Assembly (NCBI GenBank): GCA_946480565.1
Contig: CAMLKR010000006.1
Coordinates: 1 to 48,113 of the forward strand
DNA: 48,113 bases
Source of the DNA: an uncultured Arenimonas sp.
GTDB taxonomy: Bacteria; Pseudomonadota; Gammaproteobacteria; Xanthomonadales; Xanthomonadaceae
Direction of reading: 5' to 3'
Position 1 is the first letter of the stretch. Each line of letters starts with the position of its first letter. The notes under the pieces are model-generated. The model did no database searches. It was not told the origin of the DNA and worked only from the letters and a program-made list of their open reading frames with translations. Shown one piece after another: positions 15,839-25,206 of this stretch. Position numbers and translations under genes: made by a program.

Positions 15839-16923
15839 CCCAGAAAATCCTCATCACCGGTGGCGCCGGTTTCATCGGCACCCGACTGGTCAAATCGCTG
15901 CTGCAGGAAGATCCCACGCGGGCGATCTGGATCCTCGACAACCTGCACCCGCAGGTCCACGGCCCCGACGCCCGGCCGCCCGCCTTCCCGCCCGGTGTCA
16001 CCTTCATGCACGGCGATGTCGCCGACGCCGGCGCGGTGGAAGCCGCGGTGGCCGCGGCCCGGCCGGACCTGGTTTACCACCTCGCCGCGGAAACCGGCAC
16101 CGGCCAGTCCTATGACGAGCCCACCCGCTACTGCGCCGCCAACGTGCTGGGCACGACCCATCTGGTGGAAGCGCTCCGGAAGCACCCGGGCACGCGGCGC
16201 GTGGTGCTGGCGGCGTCCCGCGCCGTGTATGGCGAGGGCGGCTACGTCGACGCCGACGGACGGGAGTTCGTCGGGTTGCCGCGCCAGCCCGAGGCGATGT
16301 CGGCCGGCCGGTTCGGCGTCGAGCTCCCAGCGGGCGCCAATGGCGGCGCGTCGCCGGTTCCCAGCCATGCGGGGCTGCCGCCTGCGCCGGCTTCGGTTTA
16401 CGCCTCGACCAAGCTGATGCAGGAGTACCTGCTGACGCAGGCGGGCGACGGTGCTCCGTGGGACGTCACCATCCTGCGGTTCCAGAATGTCTACGGCCCT
16501 GGCCAGTCGCTGCGCAACCCCTACACCGGCGTGCTTTCCATCTTCGCGCGCCAGCTGCTTTCCGGCGGCAAGCTCGCCATCTTCGAAGACGGCGAGATCG
16601 CCCGCGACTTCGTCTTCGTCGACGACGTGGTCTCGGCCCTCGTCCGGGCCAACCAGAGCCCGGTACCCCACGGGACCATCCTCGACATCGGCAGCGGAGA
16701 GGCCGTGACCATCCTGGAGATGGCGCGGATGCTGATGCGGTCGCTCGGCGTTCCGGACGATTCCTTCGCGATAACCGGCGACTACCGGATCGGCGACATC
16801 CGCCACGCCTGTGCGGACATCCGGGCGGCCAAGCGACTGCTGGGCTGGCAGCCGATGGTGGACATCCGCAGCGGCGTCCAGCAGCTGGCCGACTGGGCCC
16901 GCGTCGAATTCAAGAACACCTGA
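15835..16923 (+). CDS. NAD-dependent sugar-nucleotide epimerase/dehydratase
   Basis: A 362-residue extended short-chain dehydrogenase. It opens with the Rossmann motif ITGGAGFIG, has HLAAETGTGQS, the catalytic Ser region RVVLAASRAVYGEGG, and YASTKLMQEY, whose Tyr-x-x-x-Lys is the catalytic pair (the usual start of this motif is YGxSK; here YASTK). RFQNVYGPGQ and RDFVFVDDVVSA are also typical. It resembles UDP-glucose epimerase and dTDP-L-rhamnose-type reductase/epimerases, but the exact sugar cannot be told. The start overlaps the preceding stop (ATGA), and the GT8-like gene follows 11 bases downstream, so it supplies a sugar nucleotide for this locus. Confidence 0.92.
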   Translation: MTQKILITGGAGFIGTRLVKSLLQEDPTRAIWILDNLHPQVHGPDARPPAFPPGVTFMHGDVADAGAVEAAVAAARPDLVYHLAAETGTGQSYDEPTRYCAANVLGTTHLVEALRKHPGTRRVVLAASRAVYGEGGYVDADGREFVGLPRQPEAMSAGRFGVELPAGANGGASPVPSHAGLPPAPASVYASTKLMQEYLLTQAGDGAPWDVTILRFQNVYGPGQSLRNPYTGVLSIFARQLLSGGKLAIFEDGEIARDFVFVDDVVSALVRANQSPVPHGTILDIGSGEAVTILEMARMLMRSLGVPDDSFAITGDYRIGDIRHACADIRAAKRLLGWQPMVDIRSGVQQLADWARVEFKNT

Positions 16924-16934
16924 GTGAGGTTGAC

Positions 16935-17873
16935 ATGTCCAAAGAACCCGCAATCCGCGTTTTTGTTGGCGTAGACCGCTCCCAGCTGCTCGCCGTCTCC
17001 GTCCTCGAGTACTCGATCAAGCGCCACACCACCGCCGAGGTGGAAGTGGTGCCCATGCTCGACCTGCCGGTGCCGGTCCCGGTCGATCCGCGCAACAGCC
17101 AGCGCACCGGCTTTTCGTTCAGCCGGTTCTGCATTCCGAAGCTCGCGGGCTACCAGGGCCGCGCGATCTACATGGACGCCGACATGATGGTGTTCAAGGA
17201 CATCCGCGAGCTCTGGAACCTGCCGTTCAACGGCGCCAAGATAATCATCCAGAAGGAGGTCAAGTTCCAGGACGAGACCACCCAGAAGTTCGGCGCGCCG
17301 AAGACCCGCAAGAAGCAGTGCGCGGTGATGCTGCTCGACTGCGACCGCCTGGACTGGAAGATCGAGGAGATCATCGCGGGAATGGACCAGGGTCGGTACG
17401 ACTACGACCAGCTGATGTCCGAGCTGTGCATCCTCGACGAGGAGCACGTCCAGTACGGCGTTCCCTTCGAATGGAACAGCATGGAACACTGGGACAAGGA
17501 GACGCGCCTGCTGCACTACACCGACGTCGCGACCCAGCCCTGGACCAACTGCTTCAACAAGAACGGCCACCATTGGTTCAACGAAGTGCGCCGAATGCTC
17601 TCGGAAGGAAAGCTCACCTGGGCGCAGATCGAGAAGGAAATCGAACTCGGCTACTTCCGGCCGTCCCTGATCAAGGACCTGAAGTACCGGCACCTCATCC
17701 CCGGGTTCCTGCACGCCTGGTGGGACAAGCGCAATGATGCGGCCGACAAGGCCTCCGGCTACATCCCGCACAAGGCCGTTTACGAGGCCAAGCGCATCCG
17801 CAACAAGGCGATCAAGGCGTACGAGGCCAAGCTGGCGGCGGATGCCGCCGCGAAGGCAAAAGCCCAGCCATGA
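16935..17873 (+). CDS. GT-A fold glycosyltransferase, GT8-like
   Basis: A 312-residue cytoplasmic protein. IRVFVGVDRSQLLAVSVLEYSI at the start and FSRFCIPKLAGYQGRAIYMDADMMVFKD in the middle match the GT8-like pattern, with the metal-binding DxD as DAD (about residues 76-78). LLHYTDVATQPW near residue 200 carries the late His typical of this fold. The C-terminal 40 residues are Ala/Lys-rich and helical. The ATG at 16935 is preceded by GTGAGG. The 4-base overlap with the next glycosyltransferase shows translational coupling. Donor and linkage are unknown. Confidence 0.88.
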   Translation: MSKEPAIRVFVGVDRSQLLAVSVLEYSIKRHTTAEVEVVPMLDLPVPVPVDPRNSQRTGFSFSRFCIPKLAGYQGRAIYMDADMMVFKDIRELWNLPFNGAKIIIQKEVKFQDETTQKFGAPKTRKKQCAVMLLDCDRLDWKIEEIIAGMDQGRYDYDQLMSELCILDEEHVQYGVPFEWNSMEHWDKETRLLHYTDVATQPWTNCFNKNGHHWFNEVRRMLSEGKLTWAQIEKEIELGYFRPSLIKDLKYRHLIPGFLHAWWDKRNDAADKASGYIPHKAVYEAKRIRNKAIKAYEAKLAADAAAKAKAQP

Positions 17874-19003
17874 GCACCCCCCACGCAGGAACGGATGGCG
17901 AGCGCCCCTTCAACTTGCTGGCTGACGGCAACCACGGCGCGACCAACGTCCTCATCTTCACCGAGCACGTCAACGCCACCTACGTGATCAGCTTCGACAT
18001 CCCCTTGCGGAACATGCATGCGCGGGGGGAGGTCAACTTCGCGGTGGTCGACAACAAGAACGTCATCATCTCCGAGCGTCTGGTTGCCGAGGGCGGAACC
18101 CATTATTGGGAAATCTGGTGCGAGAGGTTCAAGCCCGACCTGGTGGTGATGACGCGCTACGCGCTGCCGTTCCCTGCCGAGATCATCGCCTTCTTCAGGG
18201 AGCGCGGCATCCCGGTCGTCTATCACATTGACGACAACCTGATGGAGCTCCCCCCCTCGCTGGGGATGGACGTCCTGAAGCGGCAAGGAAGCCAGGCGGT
18301 GGTCGATGCGCGGGTCCACCTGCTGTCCAACTCCGATCTCATCTATGCCTCCACCGCGCACCTCGCACAGCTCCTGGAAAAGATGTTTCCGGGAAAACCC
18401 GTGGTGCATGGCATCTACGCGAGCTACGTCGACGGCCTGCTGAAAGAACGTGCTGGGCGCGAGCACGCGGTGATCGGCTACATGGGGTCGCGTGGCCATC
18501 AGGAGGATCTTGCGCTGGCCGTCCCCGCGCTCGAAAGGCTCCTCGACGAGCGCCCCACCCTCCACTTCGAACTATACGGAACCATCAGGATGCCGGAATC
18601 GCTGCAGCGTTTCGGCACCCGCGCCCGGTCGATCGACGTGACGGCGAGCTATCGCGACTTCCTGGAGAACCTTTCGGGGATGGGATGGGACATCGGGCTC
18701 GCACCCCTGGTTAACGAGCCCTTCAATCTGTGCAAGGCTCCCACCAAGTTCATCGAATACACGTCGTGCGGCATTCCGGTGGTGGCTTCGGACATCCCCG
18801 TCTACGCTGGCGCGATTCCTGAGGGCGCGGGCGTCCTCGTGAAGGACGACTGGTACTCCGCGCTTTCCCGCATGCTCGACGACCCCGGCTTGCGCAGCCG
18901 ATCACTCCTGGCGGCCCGCGCCCATTGCGCCGACACCTACGCGGTGGCGAGGCTCGAGTCGCAGTTGGCGCAGGTTCTTGACCAGGCGCTCTCAAAAGGC
19001 TGA
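17870..19003 (+). CDS. GT-B glycosyltransferase (GT4-like)
   Basis: A 377-residue glycosyltransferase. Key elements are VVYHIDDNLMELP (about residues 116-128), VIGYMGSRGHQEDL (start of the C-terminal Rossmann domain, about 203), FELYGTI, and the donor-binding end FNLCKAPTKFIEYTSCGIPVVASDIPVYAG, the GT4-type E-x7-E-like region reduced to one clear Glu. It is a paralogue of the next gene (19064) and, more distantly, of the N-terminal half of the 13433 protein; all share the H-I-D-D/L-C-D-N acidic motif. It begins within the preceding stop (ATGA). A 60-base gap separates it from the next gene. Confidence 0.9.
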   Translation: MSTPHAGTDGERPFNLLADGNHGATNVLIFTEHVNATYVISFDIPLRNMHARGEVNFAVVDNKNVIISERLVAEGGTHYWEIWCERFKPDLVVMTRYALPFPAEIIAFFRERGIPVVYHIDDNLMELPPSLGMDVLKRQGSQAVVDARVHLLSNSDLIYASTAHLAQLLEKMFPGKPVVHGIYASYVDGLLKERAGREHAVIGYMGSRGHQEDLALAVPALERLLDERPTLHFELYGTIRMPESLQRFGTRARSIDVTASYRDFLENLSGMGWDIGLAPLVNEPFNLCKAPTKFIEYTSCGIPVVASDIPVYAGAIPEGAGVLVKDDWYSALSRMLDDPGLRSRSLLAARAHCADTYAVARLESQLAQVLDQALSKG

Positions 19004-19063
19004 GCTCGCCGCAGCATACGCGCGCTCAGCCGGCCGGGAACCGGCCCATCATCAGCGAAGACC

Positions 19064-20230
19064 ATGAAGATACTCAGTGAAATAGTCCGAGAGGCTCGAC
19101 GCACCACCCGGCGCCTGTCGAGGGGGCGATCGGCTTCGCGGATCAGGGCGATCGGTCCGGACGGTTCCGCGCGCATCCTTTTCGTCGCGAATGCCATCAT
19201 CCCGACCCTTCAGCTGAGTTTCCTGAAGCCGCTCAAGGAAAAAATCGACAGCGGCCTCATCCAAGTCGCCTACCTGACAGAGGCGGAACTCAACCGGACC
19301 TTCGGCCACTACGATCGCAGCGATGAGTCGCGCGGGTGGATTACCGAGAAGATCAAGGCCTTCAACCCGTCCATCGTGGTGTTCTGCCGCTACAGCGGCC
19401 CGAACGTCGCACATATCCTGGACACGGCGCACGCGATGAAGGTGCCCACGCTGTTTCACATCGACGACGACCTGCTGGGCGTCCCGCTCGAGATCGGCGA
19501 AAAGAAGCACGCGATGCACAACGAGCCCATGCGGCTCTGGACGATCCGCCACCTGCTCAACGAGGCGGATCTCGTCTACTGCTCCACGACCGCGCTGGCG
19601 AAGCGGCTGAAACAGCATGGCGCCCGCGCACGCATCAGGCCCGGAAAGATCTACTGCTCAGGCGACGTGCTGGTTCCGGCCAAGCAGAGGCCAGCCACGA
19701 AGGTGGGATACATGGGGTTCGATCATGCGCATGACCTGGAGATGATCCTCCCGGCGCTCGTCAGATACCTCGATGAGAATCCGGGCATCAACTTCGAGCT
19801 TTTCGGTTCCATCCCGAAACCGGCCGCCCTGGAACGGTTCGGCGAACGAATCATCCAGCGCCCGCCGATTCCGGACTACGCAAAGTTCCTCGATGCATTC
19901 GCGACCCTTGGTTGGGACATCGGGATCTGCCCCTTGGCGACGACCCGGTTCAACGCCGTGAAAGCGAACACGAAATGGGTGGAGTACACGTCCGTCGGCA
20001 CCGCGGTCGTGGCCAGCGCAAACACCGTTTACGACGAATGCTGTTCCGGCGGCTGCGGCTCCTTGGCGTCCGATCTTGACGGCTGGTACTCGGAGCTGAA
20101 CCGCCTCACCAAGGACGACGCCGCCCGCCACCGGCAAGTCAGCGCCGCCCAGGCCCGCCTCCGGCGGGAGTATTCGACGGAGAACCTCAGACACCAGGTC
20201 ATGGACATGCTGATGGATGCGGGAACCTGA
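19064..20230 (+). CDS. GT-B glycosyltransferase (GT4-like), paralogue of the preceding gene
   Basis: A 388-residue glycosyltransferase with a basic N-terminal tail (residues 10-30, Arg-rich) that may contact the membrane. TLFHIDDDLLGVP aligns with HIDDNLMELP of the upstream protein, and the C-terminal half (VGYMGFDHAHDLEMILPAL, FELFGSIPKP, GWDIGICPL, NTKWVEYTSVGTAVVAS) aligns throughout. Tandem duplication followed by divergence is the simplest reading. Such pairs often add consecutive sugars in one repeat unit. No overlap with neighbours; a 112-base gap follows before the MBOAT gene. Confidence 0.9.
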   Translation: MKILSEIVREARRTTRRLSRGRSASRIRAIGPDGSARILFVANAIIPTLQLSFLKPLKEKIDSGLIQVAYLTEAELNRTFGHYDRSDESRGWITEKIKAFNPSIVVFCRYSGPNVAHILDTAHAMKVPTLFHIDDDLLGVPLEIGEKKHAMHNEPMRLWTIRHLLNEADLVYCSTTALAKRLKQHGARARIRPGKIYCSGDVLVPAKQRPATKVGYMGFDHAHDLEMILPALVRYLDENPGINFELFGSIPKPAALERFGERIIQRPPIPDYAKFLDAFATLGWDIGICPLATTRFNAVKANTKWVEYTSVGTAVVASANTVYDECCSGGCGSLASDLDGWYSELNRLTKDDAARHRQVSAAQARLRREYSTENLRHQVMDMLMDAGT

Positions 20231-20342
20231 GGAATTCGTGTCACGACGCAGCGCCTGCGGCGCATTCTTCCGGGCGGACCCGGGACTTCCCGTCCGGCCT
20301 GCCGCCGGGCGGACCGACAACAGCTACACCCGAGGCTGATAA

Positions 20343-21752
20343 ATGCTTTTCAACTCCTTCGTCTTCGCCGGAATCTTCCTTCCGATTTGCCTGCTCTTCT
20401 TCTGGAGCAGTCCAACGGATGGACTGAAAAGGAACGTGCTGCTCGCCTTCAGCCTTATTTTCTACGGCTATTGGTACCCCCCCTACCTGGTCCTCCTGGT
20501 CGGGCTGGTGGGCATCGCCTGGGCTTGCGCGCTCGCCGCCGAAAGGAGCCGATCCACCGCGCCCGTCTGGATCGCAGCCGTGCTTCTGCTCGGTGCGTTG
20601 GCATTCTTCAAGTACGCGGGCTTCCTGTCCCAGGTCGCGTTGGACCTGGGCGCCGACTCCAGCTACGCGCGGATCCTTCCCCAGGTGGCCCTCCCCTTGG
20701 GCATCAGCTTCATCGTTTTCCAGGCGTTGGGCTACGTGATCGACGTTCACCGCAAGGAGTTCCACGCCGAGAGGAGCTTCTCCGTGATGCTGCTGTTCAA
20801 GGCGTTCTTCCCGCAGCTCATCGCGGGCCCGATCTGCCGCGCGCATGAACTCATCCCCCAACTCAAGGGCCACTTCGCTTTCTCTCTTTCCAATCTTCTG
20901 TCTGGCCTCGGGATCTTCGCCGTCGGCCTGTTCCTGAAACTCGTCTTCGCGGACAGCCTGGCGCCGCTGGTGGACAAGCTTTTCCTTCCTGACGCGACCC
21001 ACACCGCGATCGAGGCATGGGCCGCCGCGATAGGTTTTGGCGTGCAGATATTCGCGGATTTCTGGGGCTACTCGACCATGGCCGTCGGCCTGGCGCTGAT
21101 GTTCGGCGTGGACATCCCCATCAACTTCCGCCTCCCCTACCTGTCCACCTCCATCAGGGAATTCTGGCGCCGCTGGCACATCACGCTCTCGCAGTGGCTG
21201 CGCGATTATCTTTACAAGAGCCTCGGTGGTTCGCGGCACGGCCAGGTCCGCACGATCATCGCGCTCTTCTCGACCATGCTTCTTGGCGGCCTCTGGCATG
21301 GCGCCAACTACACGTTCATCGTATGGGGCGCCATTCACGGCTCGGTGCTTGCGATTGAGCACATCACGCGACGCTCGCCGGTGAAGGGCGAGGCCGGCCG
21401 GTCCTGGTCACCCCTTGGCCTCCTGTCGTCCGCGTTCGGCTTCTCCTACACACTGGTGGTGGTCCTGGTGGCGTGGATCTACTTCCGGGCGGCGGACTTG
21501 GGCCAGGCCAACGAGATCGTCAAGGCCATGTTCGCCGGCGACGCGGGCTCGCTGACGCCTGCCGTCCTTCAGATTCTCGCTTTCGCTACCGCCCTCGTCC
21601 TCGTCCAGGCGCCGGCTTACCGATACATAGAGATGTTGCGCGAACGTACCGTCCCGACGCACGTGGCACTGGCGTCCGCCTTCGTCTTGACGCTGCTCGG
21701 CGTTGTCCTCGGCGCGCCCGAGGCCGTGCAGTTCATCTATTTCGAGTTCTGA
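20343..21752 (+). CDS. MBOAT-family O-acyltransferase (AlgI-like)
   Basis: A 469-residue membrane protein with about eleven hydrophobic segments. It has the MBOAT hallmarks: FWRRWHITLSQWLRDYLYKSLGGSRHG and LLGGLWHGANYTFIVWGAIHG, whose His is the catalytic residue of the family. AlgI-like proteins pass acetyl groups across the membrane to periplasmic SGNH partners that load them on polysaccharides. The next gene encodes exactly such a partner, 2 bases downstream, so this is a MBOAT-SGNH acetylation module for the polymer made here. Confidence 0.95.
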   Translation: MLFNSFVFAGIFLPICLLFFWSSPTDGLKRNVLLAFSLIFYGYWYPPYLVLLVGLVGIAWACALAAERSRSTAPVWIAAVLLLGALAFFKYAGFLSQVALDLGADSSYARILPQVALPLGISFIVFQALGYVIDVHRKEFHAERSFSVMLLFKAFFPQLIAGPICRAHELIPQLKGHFAFSLSNLLSGLGIFAVGLFLKLVFADSLAPLVDKLFLPDATHTAIEAWAAAIGFGVQIFADFWGYSTMAVGLALMFGVDIPINFRLPYLSTSIREFWRRWHITLSQWLRDYLYKSLGGSRHGQVRTIIALFSTMLLGGLWHGANYTFIVWGAIHGSVLAIEHITRRSPVKGEAGRSWSPLGLLSSAFGFSYTLVVVLVAWIYFRAADLGQANEIVKAMFAGDAGSLTPAVLQILAFATALVLVQAPAYRYIEMLRERTVPTHVALASAFVLTLLGVVLGAPEAVQFIYFEF

Positions 21753-21754
21753 CC

Positions 21755-22861
21755 ATGAAGAAGCTATTCATCACCGCAGCACTTTGCCTGGCAGGCCTTT
21801 GCCTCGCCGAGATGGGGCTTCGCGCCAAACTGTTCGATGTCGTTTCCTACAGCAACAGCGAGTCCATCGACTCGCAGTTGCGGCAGCGCAATGAAAGCGA
21901 CCAGTGGAACCTCATCTTCGTGGGCGACTCTGAGACCCGATGGGGTATCGACCCTGACGAGGTGGACGCTGCGTTCCACGCCGTCGGGATTCCCTCCCGG
22001 TCGTTCAACCACGCCTTCGATGGCTTCGGCCCCTCCTGGTGGCACTCGATCCTGCCGCCGCTGCTCGAAGATCCGTCGATGAAGAACGTTGAGCTGGTCG
22101 CCGTCGGCGTCCAGATGGTCGAGACCCATGGGATCATCGCCGACTCCCACCGCAACTGCGGCGCGCTGCAGAAGCCGGTGCTGACATCCTCCTTCGCCAT
22201 TGACCTCGGGTTGATCGAACTATGCCGCACCGATACCTGGGATTCCCGTCTTGGCCGAAAGCTGTTCAGTCCGCTGTGGACGGTGCGCTACTCGTCCGCG
22301 GTTCGCTCGATGCTGCTTCCCGACTCGGTTTTCCCCACCCAGGGACTCAACACCAACTCCGCCAAGGAGGGCCCGATGCGACGCGGGTTCGAACCCCATC
22401 GCAGCATCGGCGACAACGAGGCCGCCTATCTCGCGGAGTTTGAACGCTGGAAGGCCCAGTACAACCCCGAAGAACACTTCCGCGAGCTGGACCCGGCGGC
22501 CTGGGAGAACATGACCGCGGCCGGCGGCTTCTTCGATCAGCTCAAGGCGGAGCTGGCTGAAGGCAATCGGCGCCTGGTGCTTTTCGCCCTGCCTACCAAC
22601 CCGCTGGTCATCGATACGTTCCGTCGTCGCAACGACTACCACCGCAACTCCCAGCTGCTTTTCGAATGGGCCCAGGCGAACGGCGTGATCTTCATTGATC
22701 TGGGGATCAGGGATGCCGTCGATCCGAAGGACTACTTCAGCGATGCCCGGCACCTCAGCGGCACCGGAGCAAGGCTATACTCCCGGGAGCTCGGCGAAGC
22801 CTTGGCGGCCGCGATGGGTCGCAGAGGCCCGCCGGATTTGGATTCACCCGCCTCGGACTGA
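21755..22861 (+). CDS. Periplasmic SGNH-type O-acetyltransferase/esterase partner of the MBOAT protein
   Basis: A 368-residue protein with an N-terminal signal anchor (KKLFITAALCLAGLCLAEMGL). The SGNH block I motif is IFVGDSETRWG (nucleophile Ser in GDS, about residue 58), and the C-terminal DxxH is DARHLSG (about residues 333-336), giving the full Ser-Asp-His set. It lacks the AlgJ/AlgX carbohydrate-binding module, so only the transferase/esterase fold is claimed. The ATG at 21755 is chosen because it starts the signal anchor right after the MBOAT stop. It should act in the periplasm on glycan intermediates before or during export. Confidence 0.87.
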   Translation: MKKLFITAALCLAGLCLAEMGLRAKLFDVVSYSNSESIDSQLRQRNESDQWNLIFVGDSETRWGIDPDEVDAAFHAVGIPSRSFNHAFDGFGPSWWHSILPPLLEDPSMKNVELVAVGVQMVETHGIIADSHRNCGALQKPVLTSSFAIDLGLIELCRTDTWDSRLGRKLFSPLWTVRYSSAVRSMLLPDSVFPTQGLNTNSAKEGPMRRGFEPHRSIGDNEAAYLAEFERWKAQYNPEEHFRELDPAAWENMTAAGGFFDQLKAELAEGNRRLVLFALPTNPLVIDTFRRRNDYHRNSQLLFEWAQANGVIFIDLGIRDAVDPKDYFSDARHLSGTGARLYSRELGEALAAAMGRRGPPDLDSPASD

Positions 22862-22898
22862 AGCCGTTCTTCCGGCCACCACGGGATCGCCCTCCTGC

Positions 22899-24005
22899 AT
22901 GAATCTTTTTGAGCTGATCAGGAAGAAGCAGAAGTCAGTCCTCGTCGAGGCCTGGGATCCCGACGCCCGCTCCTGGAAACCTCACCCCGCGCCCGAGAGC
23001 CTTCTGCTGAGCCTGCCGCTTCCTTCCGGGCTGCGCGACGCGACCCACGAGGGGGTCATCCGCGGCCTGGCGGTGATCTCCGGCGTCCGGATCACGGTAC
23101 GCGGGGCCGCCCGGCACTTCCCGAAGCATGCATCCGGCGACTCGCATTTCCATGCGTTCCACCGCACGCCGGAACAAGCGGTGGTCAAGCTGTCCTGGCG
23201 ATCGAAGGGCCAGCCCGAGCATTCCCGGACGATCGCTCTGCAGCCGCGACTGGCGACGCTTCCCGTGCCGGCCAGCCCTTATCCGGACGCGAGCCTGGTC
23301 ATCGAAGTTCCGCCCCAGCGGGGCGTGAAGGTGTTCCTCGGCATCCACAAGGCCCTCGACCGGCGCGTCCTCTATCGGGAATGCATCGGGCGCGGCGTGG
23401 AGATCGGGCCGGGCCCGAAACCCCAGATCCTGCAGGATGAACGCACGACGGTTCGCTATGTCGAGCAGGCCACGCCGGAGGACTGGCATCGGCTGTACGG
23501 CGGCGACTCGCTGGTGCCTGTGGACCCCGCCACCTGGAAGCTTTACGTAGTCGGCAACGCCAACAATATTCCCGCCGACCTGACCGCGCTGGATTTCATT
23601 TTTTCCAGCCACGTGCTCGAACACCTGGCGAACCCGCTCGGCCATCTCGCCTACTGGGCGAGCCGGCTCAAGCCAGGCGGCATCGTGGCCGCGATCATCC
23701 CGGACCGCGAAGGCTGCAAGGATTTCGTTTTCGACAGCTCCACCGTCCAGGAACTCGCGGAAGAGTACGCGTCAGGCGACATGGAGGTGAAGCTCCGGCA
23801 CTACGCGCGCTGGTCCGAACACAGGCTGCCGGGCGTGCCGGCCGAGGAGATACTGGCCTCCGGTCGCTCGATCCACGTCCACTTCTACACGCCCCGGTCG
23901 ATGCAGGCGATCCTGGAACGTTTCCATTCGGAGATCGGGTTCCGGAAGTTCCAGGTGATTTCGAGCGAAAACCACAAGGACTTCTTCGTGCTGCTGCGGA
24001 AGTAA
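22899..24005 (+). CDS. Class I SAM-dependent methyltransferase with an N-terminal extension
   Basis: A 368-residue protein. The C-terminal half is a Rossmann methyltransferase: GVEIGPGPKPQI (motif I, about residues 166-177), LDFIFSSHVLEHLANPLGHL (motif for post-I/II with the common SHVLEH, about 231-250) and RLKPGGIVAAIIPDR. The N-terminal 150 residues are not part of that domain; they are beta-rich (VRITVRGAARHF, VVKLSWRSKG, SLVIEVPPQRGVKVFLGIH) and resemble a carbohydrate- or ligand-binding sandwich, unidentified. The start at 22899 (MNLFELIRKKQ) is just after the SGNH gene. It is the last gene of the rightward arm, and methylation could cap the chain or modify a sugar. Confidence 0.88.
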   Translation: MNLFELIRKKQKSVLVEAWDPDARSWKPHPAPESLLLSLPLPSGLRDATHEGVIRGLAVISGVRITVRGAARHFPKHASGDSHFHAFHRTPEQAVVKLSWRSKGQPEHSRTIALQPRLATLPVPASPYPDASLVIEVPPQRGVKVFLGIHKALDRRVLYRECIGRGVEIGPGPKPQILQDERTTVRYVEQATPEDWHRLYGGDSLVPVDPATWKLYVVGNANNIPADLTALDFIFSSHVLEHLANPLGHLAYWASRLKPGGIVAAIIPDREGCKDFVFDSSTVQELAEEYASGDMEVKLRHYARWSEHRLPGVPAEEILASGRSIHVHFYTPRSMQAILERFHSEIGFRKFQVISSENHKDFFVLLRK

Positions 24006-24032
24006 GGCCGGAGCGGGTCGGAGGCCGGATCG

Positions 24033-25205
24033 CTACGCGCCGGACGACCAGCGGCCGCGGGGCTGCAGGCGGGTGGTCCCCAGGTGCAGGCCGGATACCT
24101 TGAAGCGCAGGGGCGGGCTGAGGAACTGTTGCGTGCCGTCCGCGCTCAGGCCGACCACCACCCATTGGTAGAAGCCCGGGCAGAACTCCGCGGCGCCGAT
24201 GTCCAGCCTGAAGGGTTTGCCGGGCGCGGCCTTGAACTCCGAACGCCGCGAATGCCAGTCGGCGACGGTCGGCCCATTGCCCTCGTGCAGCACGATGCTC
24301 AGGTAGAGGTCCTCTCCGTGGCCGTGCGTGCCGGTGATCGTGAGTTCGTCGCCGTAAGCGACGACGTCGCCCTCGTTGAAGGGCTGCCCGTTGCGGAGCA
24401 TCGAGAAGTGAATCAGTTCCGCATGATGCGTCGAGGCCTTGACCTTGCCCTGGCCGCCGACGATCTCCTGGTAGAGCGCGATGCCCGCCTGCGTGCTGCC
24501 GTGGTGCACCACCCTGCCCTTCTTGAGCACGATGCTGGTCGAGGCCATCCGTGCGACGTGGTTCATGCCATGCGAAACCAGCACGACGGCGGACGATCGG
24601 CGCATCTGGTCCACCCGCTCGTAACACTTCATCCGGAACCCGAGGTCGCCGACCGCGAGCACCTCGTCGATGACCAGGATGTCGGGCGCCATGACGACCG
24701 TGGCCGCGAATCCGAGGCGCGCCTTCATGCCGGAGCTGTAGTACATCACCGGTGTGTCGATGAACTCATCGATCTCAGCGAAGGCCACGACTTCGTCCAG
24801 GCGCAGCGCGGCATCCTTCCTGGACAGGCCCAGCATGCGCGAACGCAGGGCGACGTTCTGCCTTCCGGTCAGGTTCTGCGCAAGCCCTGCGCTGAGCTCC
24901 ACCATCTTCTCCATCCGGCCATTGCGCTGGATGCGGCCCAGGTCGGGGCTGAGGATGCCCGACAGGACCTTGAGCAAGGTCGACTTGCCCGCGCCGTTGC
25001 CGCCCAGCACCGCCAGGCATTCGCCCCGGTGCAGCTGGAAACTGACGTCCTTGATCGCCCAGAACTCGTCCTCGCGCAGGTTCGCGGTGTCGCGCGTACC
25101 CACGACCTCCGAAACGACGTCCCGCATGCCGTAGCTGATGGAACGCCGCAGGGAACGGGCGTACTTCTTGCCCAGCCCTTCGACATCAAGAAGAAGTTCG
25201 GCCAT
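24033..25205 (-). CDS. wzt: Wzt-type ABC transporter ATP-binding protein for polysaccharide export
   Basis: The 390-residue ATPase of an O-antigen/capsule ABC exporter. Walker A is GGNGAGKST (about residues 68-76), the signature is YSSGMKARLGF (156-166), and Walker B ILVIDEVLAVGD (176-187). After residue about 250 comes a second domain with FNEGDVVAYGDELTITGTHG, DLYLSIVLHEGNG and EFCPGFYQWVVVGLSADG, matching the Wzt C-terminal carbohydrate-binding sandwich that recognises the completed chain end. Start taken at 25205 (MAELLLDVEG), 1 base after the permease stop, rather than 25217 inside the permease. It ends 28 bases from the methyltransferase of the other arm. Confidence 0.94.
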   Translation of the reverse strand: MAELLLDVEGLGKKYARSLRRSISYGMRDVVSEVVGTRDTANLREDEFWAIKDVSFQLHRGECLAVLGGNGAGKSTLLKVLSGILSPDLGRIQRNGRMEKMVELSAGLAQNLTGRQNVALRSRMLGLSRKDAALRLDEVVAFAEIDEFIDTPVMYYSSGMKARLGFAATVVMAPDILVIDEVLAVGDLGFRMKCYERVDQMRRSSAVVLVSHGMNHVARMASTSIVLKKGRVVHHGSTQAGIALYQEIVGGQGKVKASTHHAELIHFSMLRNGQPFNEGDVVAYGDELTITGTHGHGEDLYLSIVLHEGNGPTVADWHSRRSEFKAAPGKPFRLDIGAAEFCPGFYQWVVVGLSADGTQQFLSPPLRFKVSGLHLGTTRLQPRGRWSSGA

Positions 25206-25206
25206 C

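Noticed and set aside
16521..16712. Short antisense frames within the epimerase gene as possible small genes
   Set aside because: No start context or conservation signal; typical shadows in GC-rich coding DNA.
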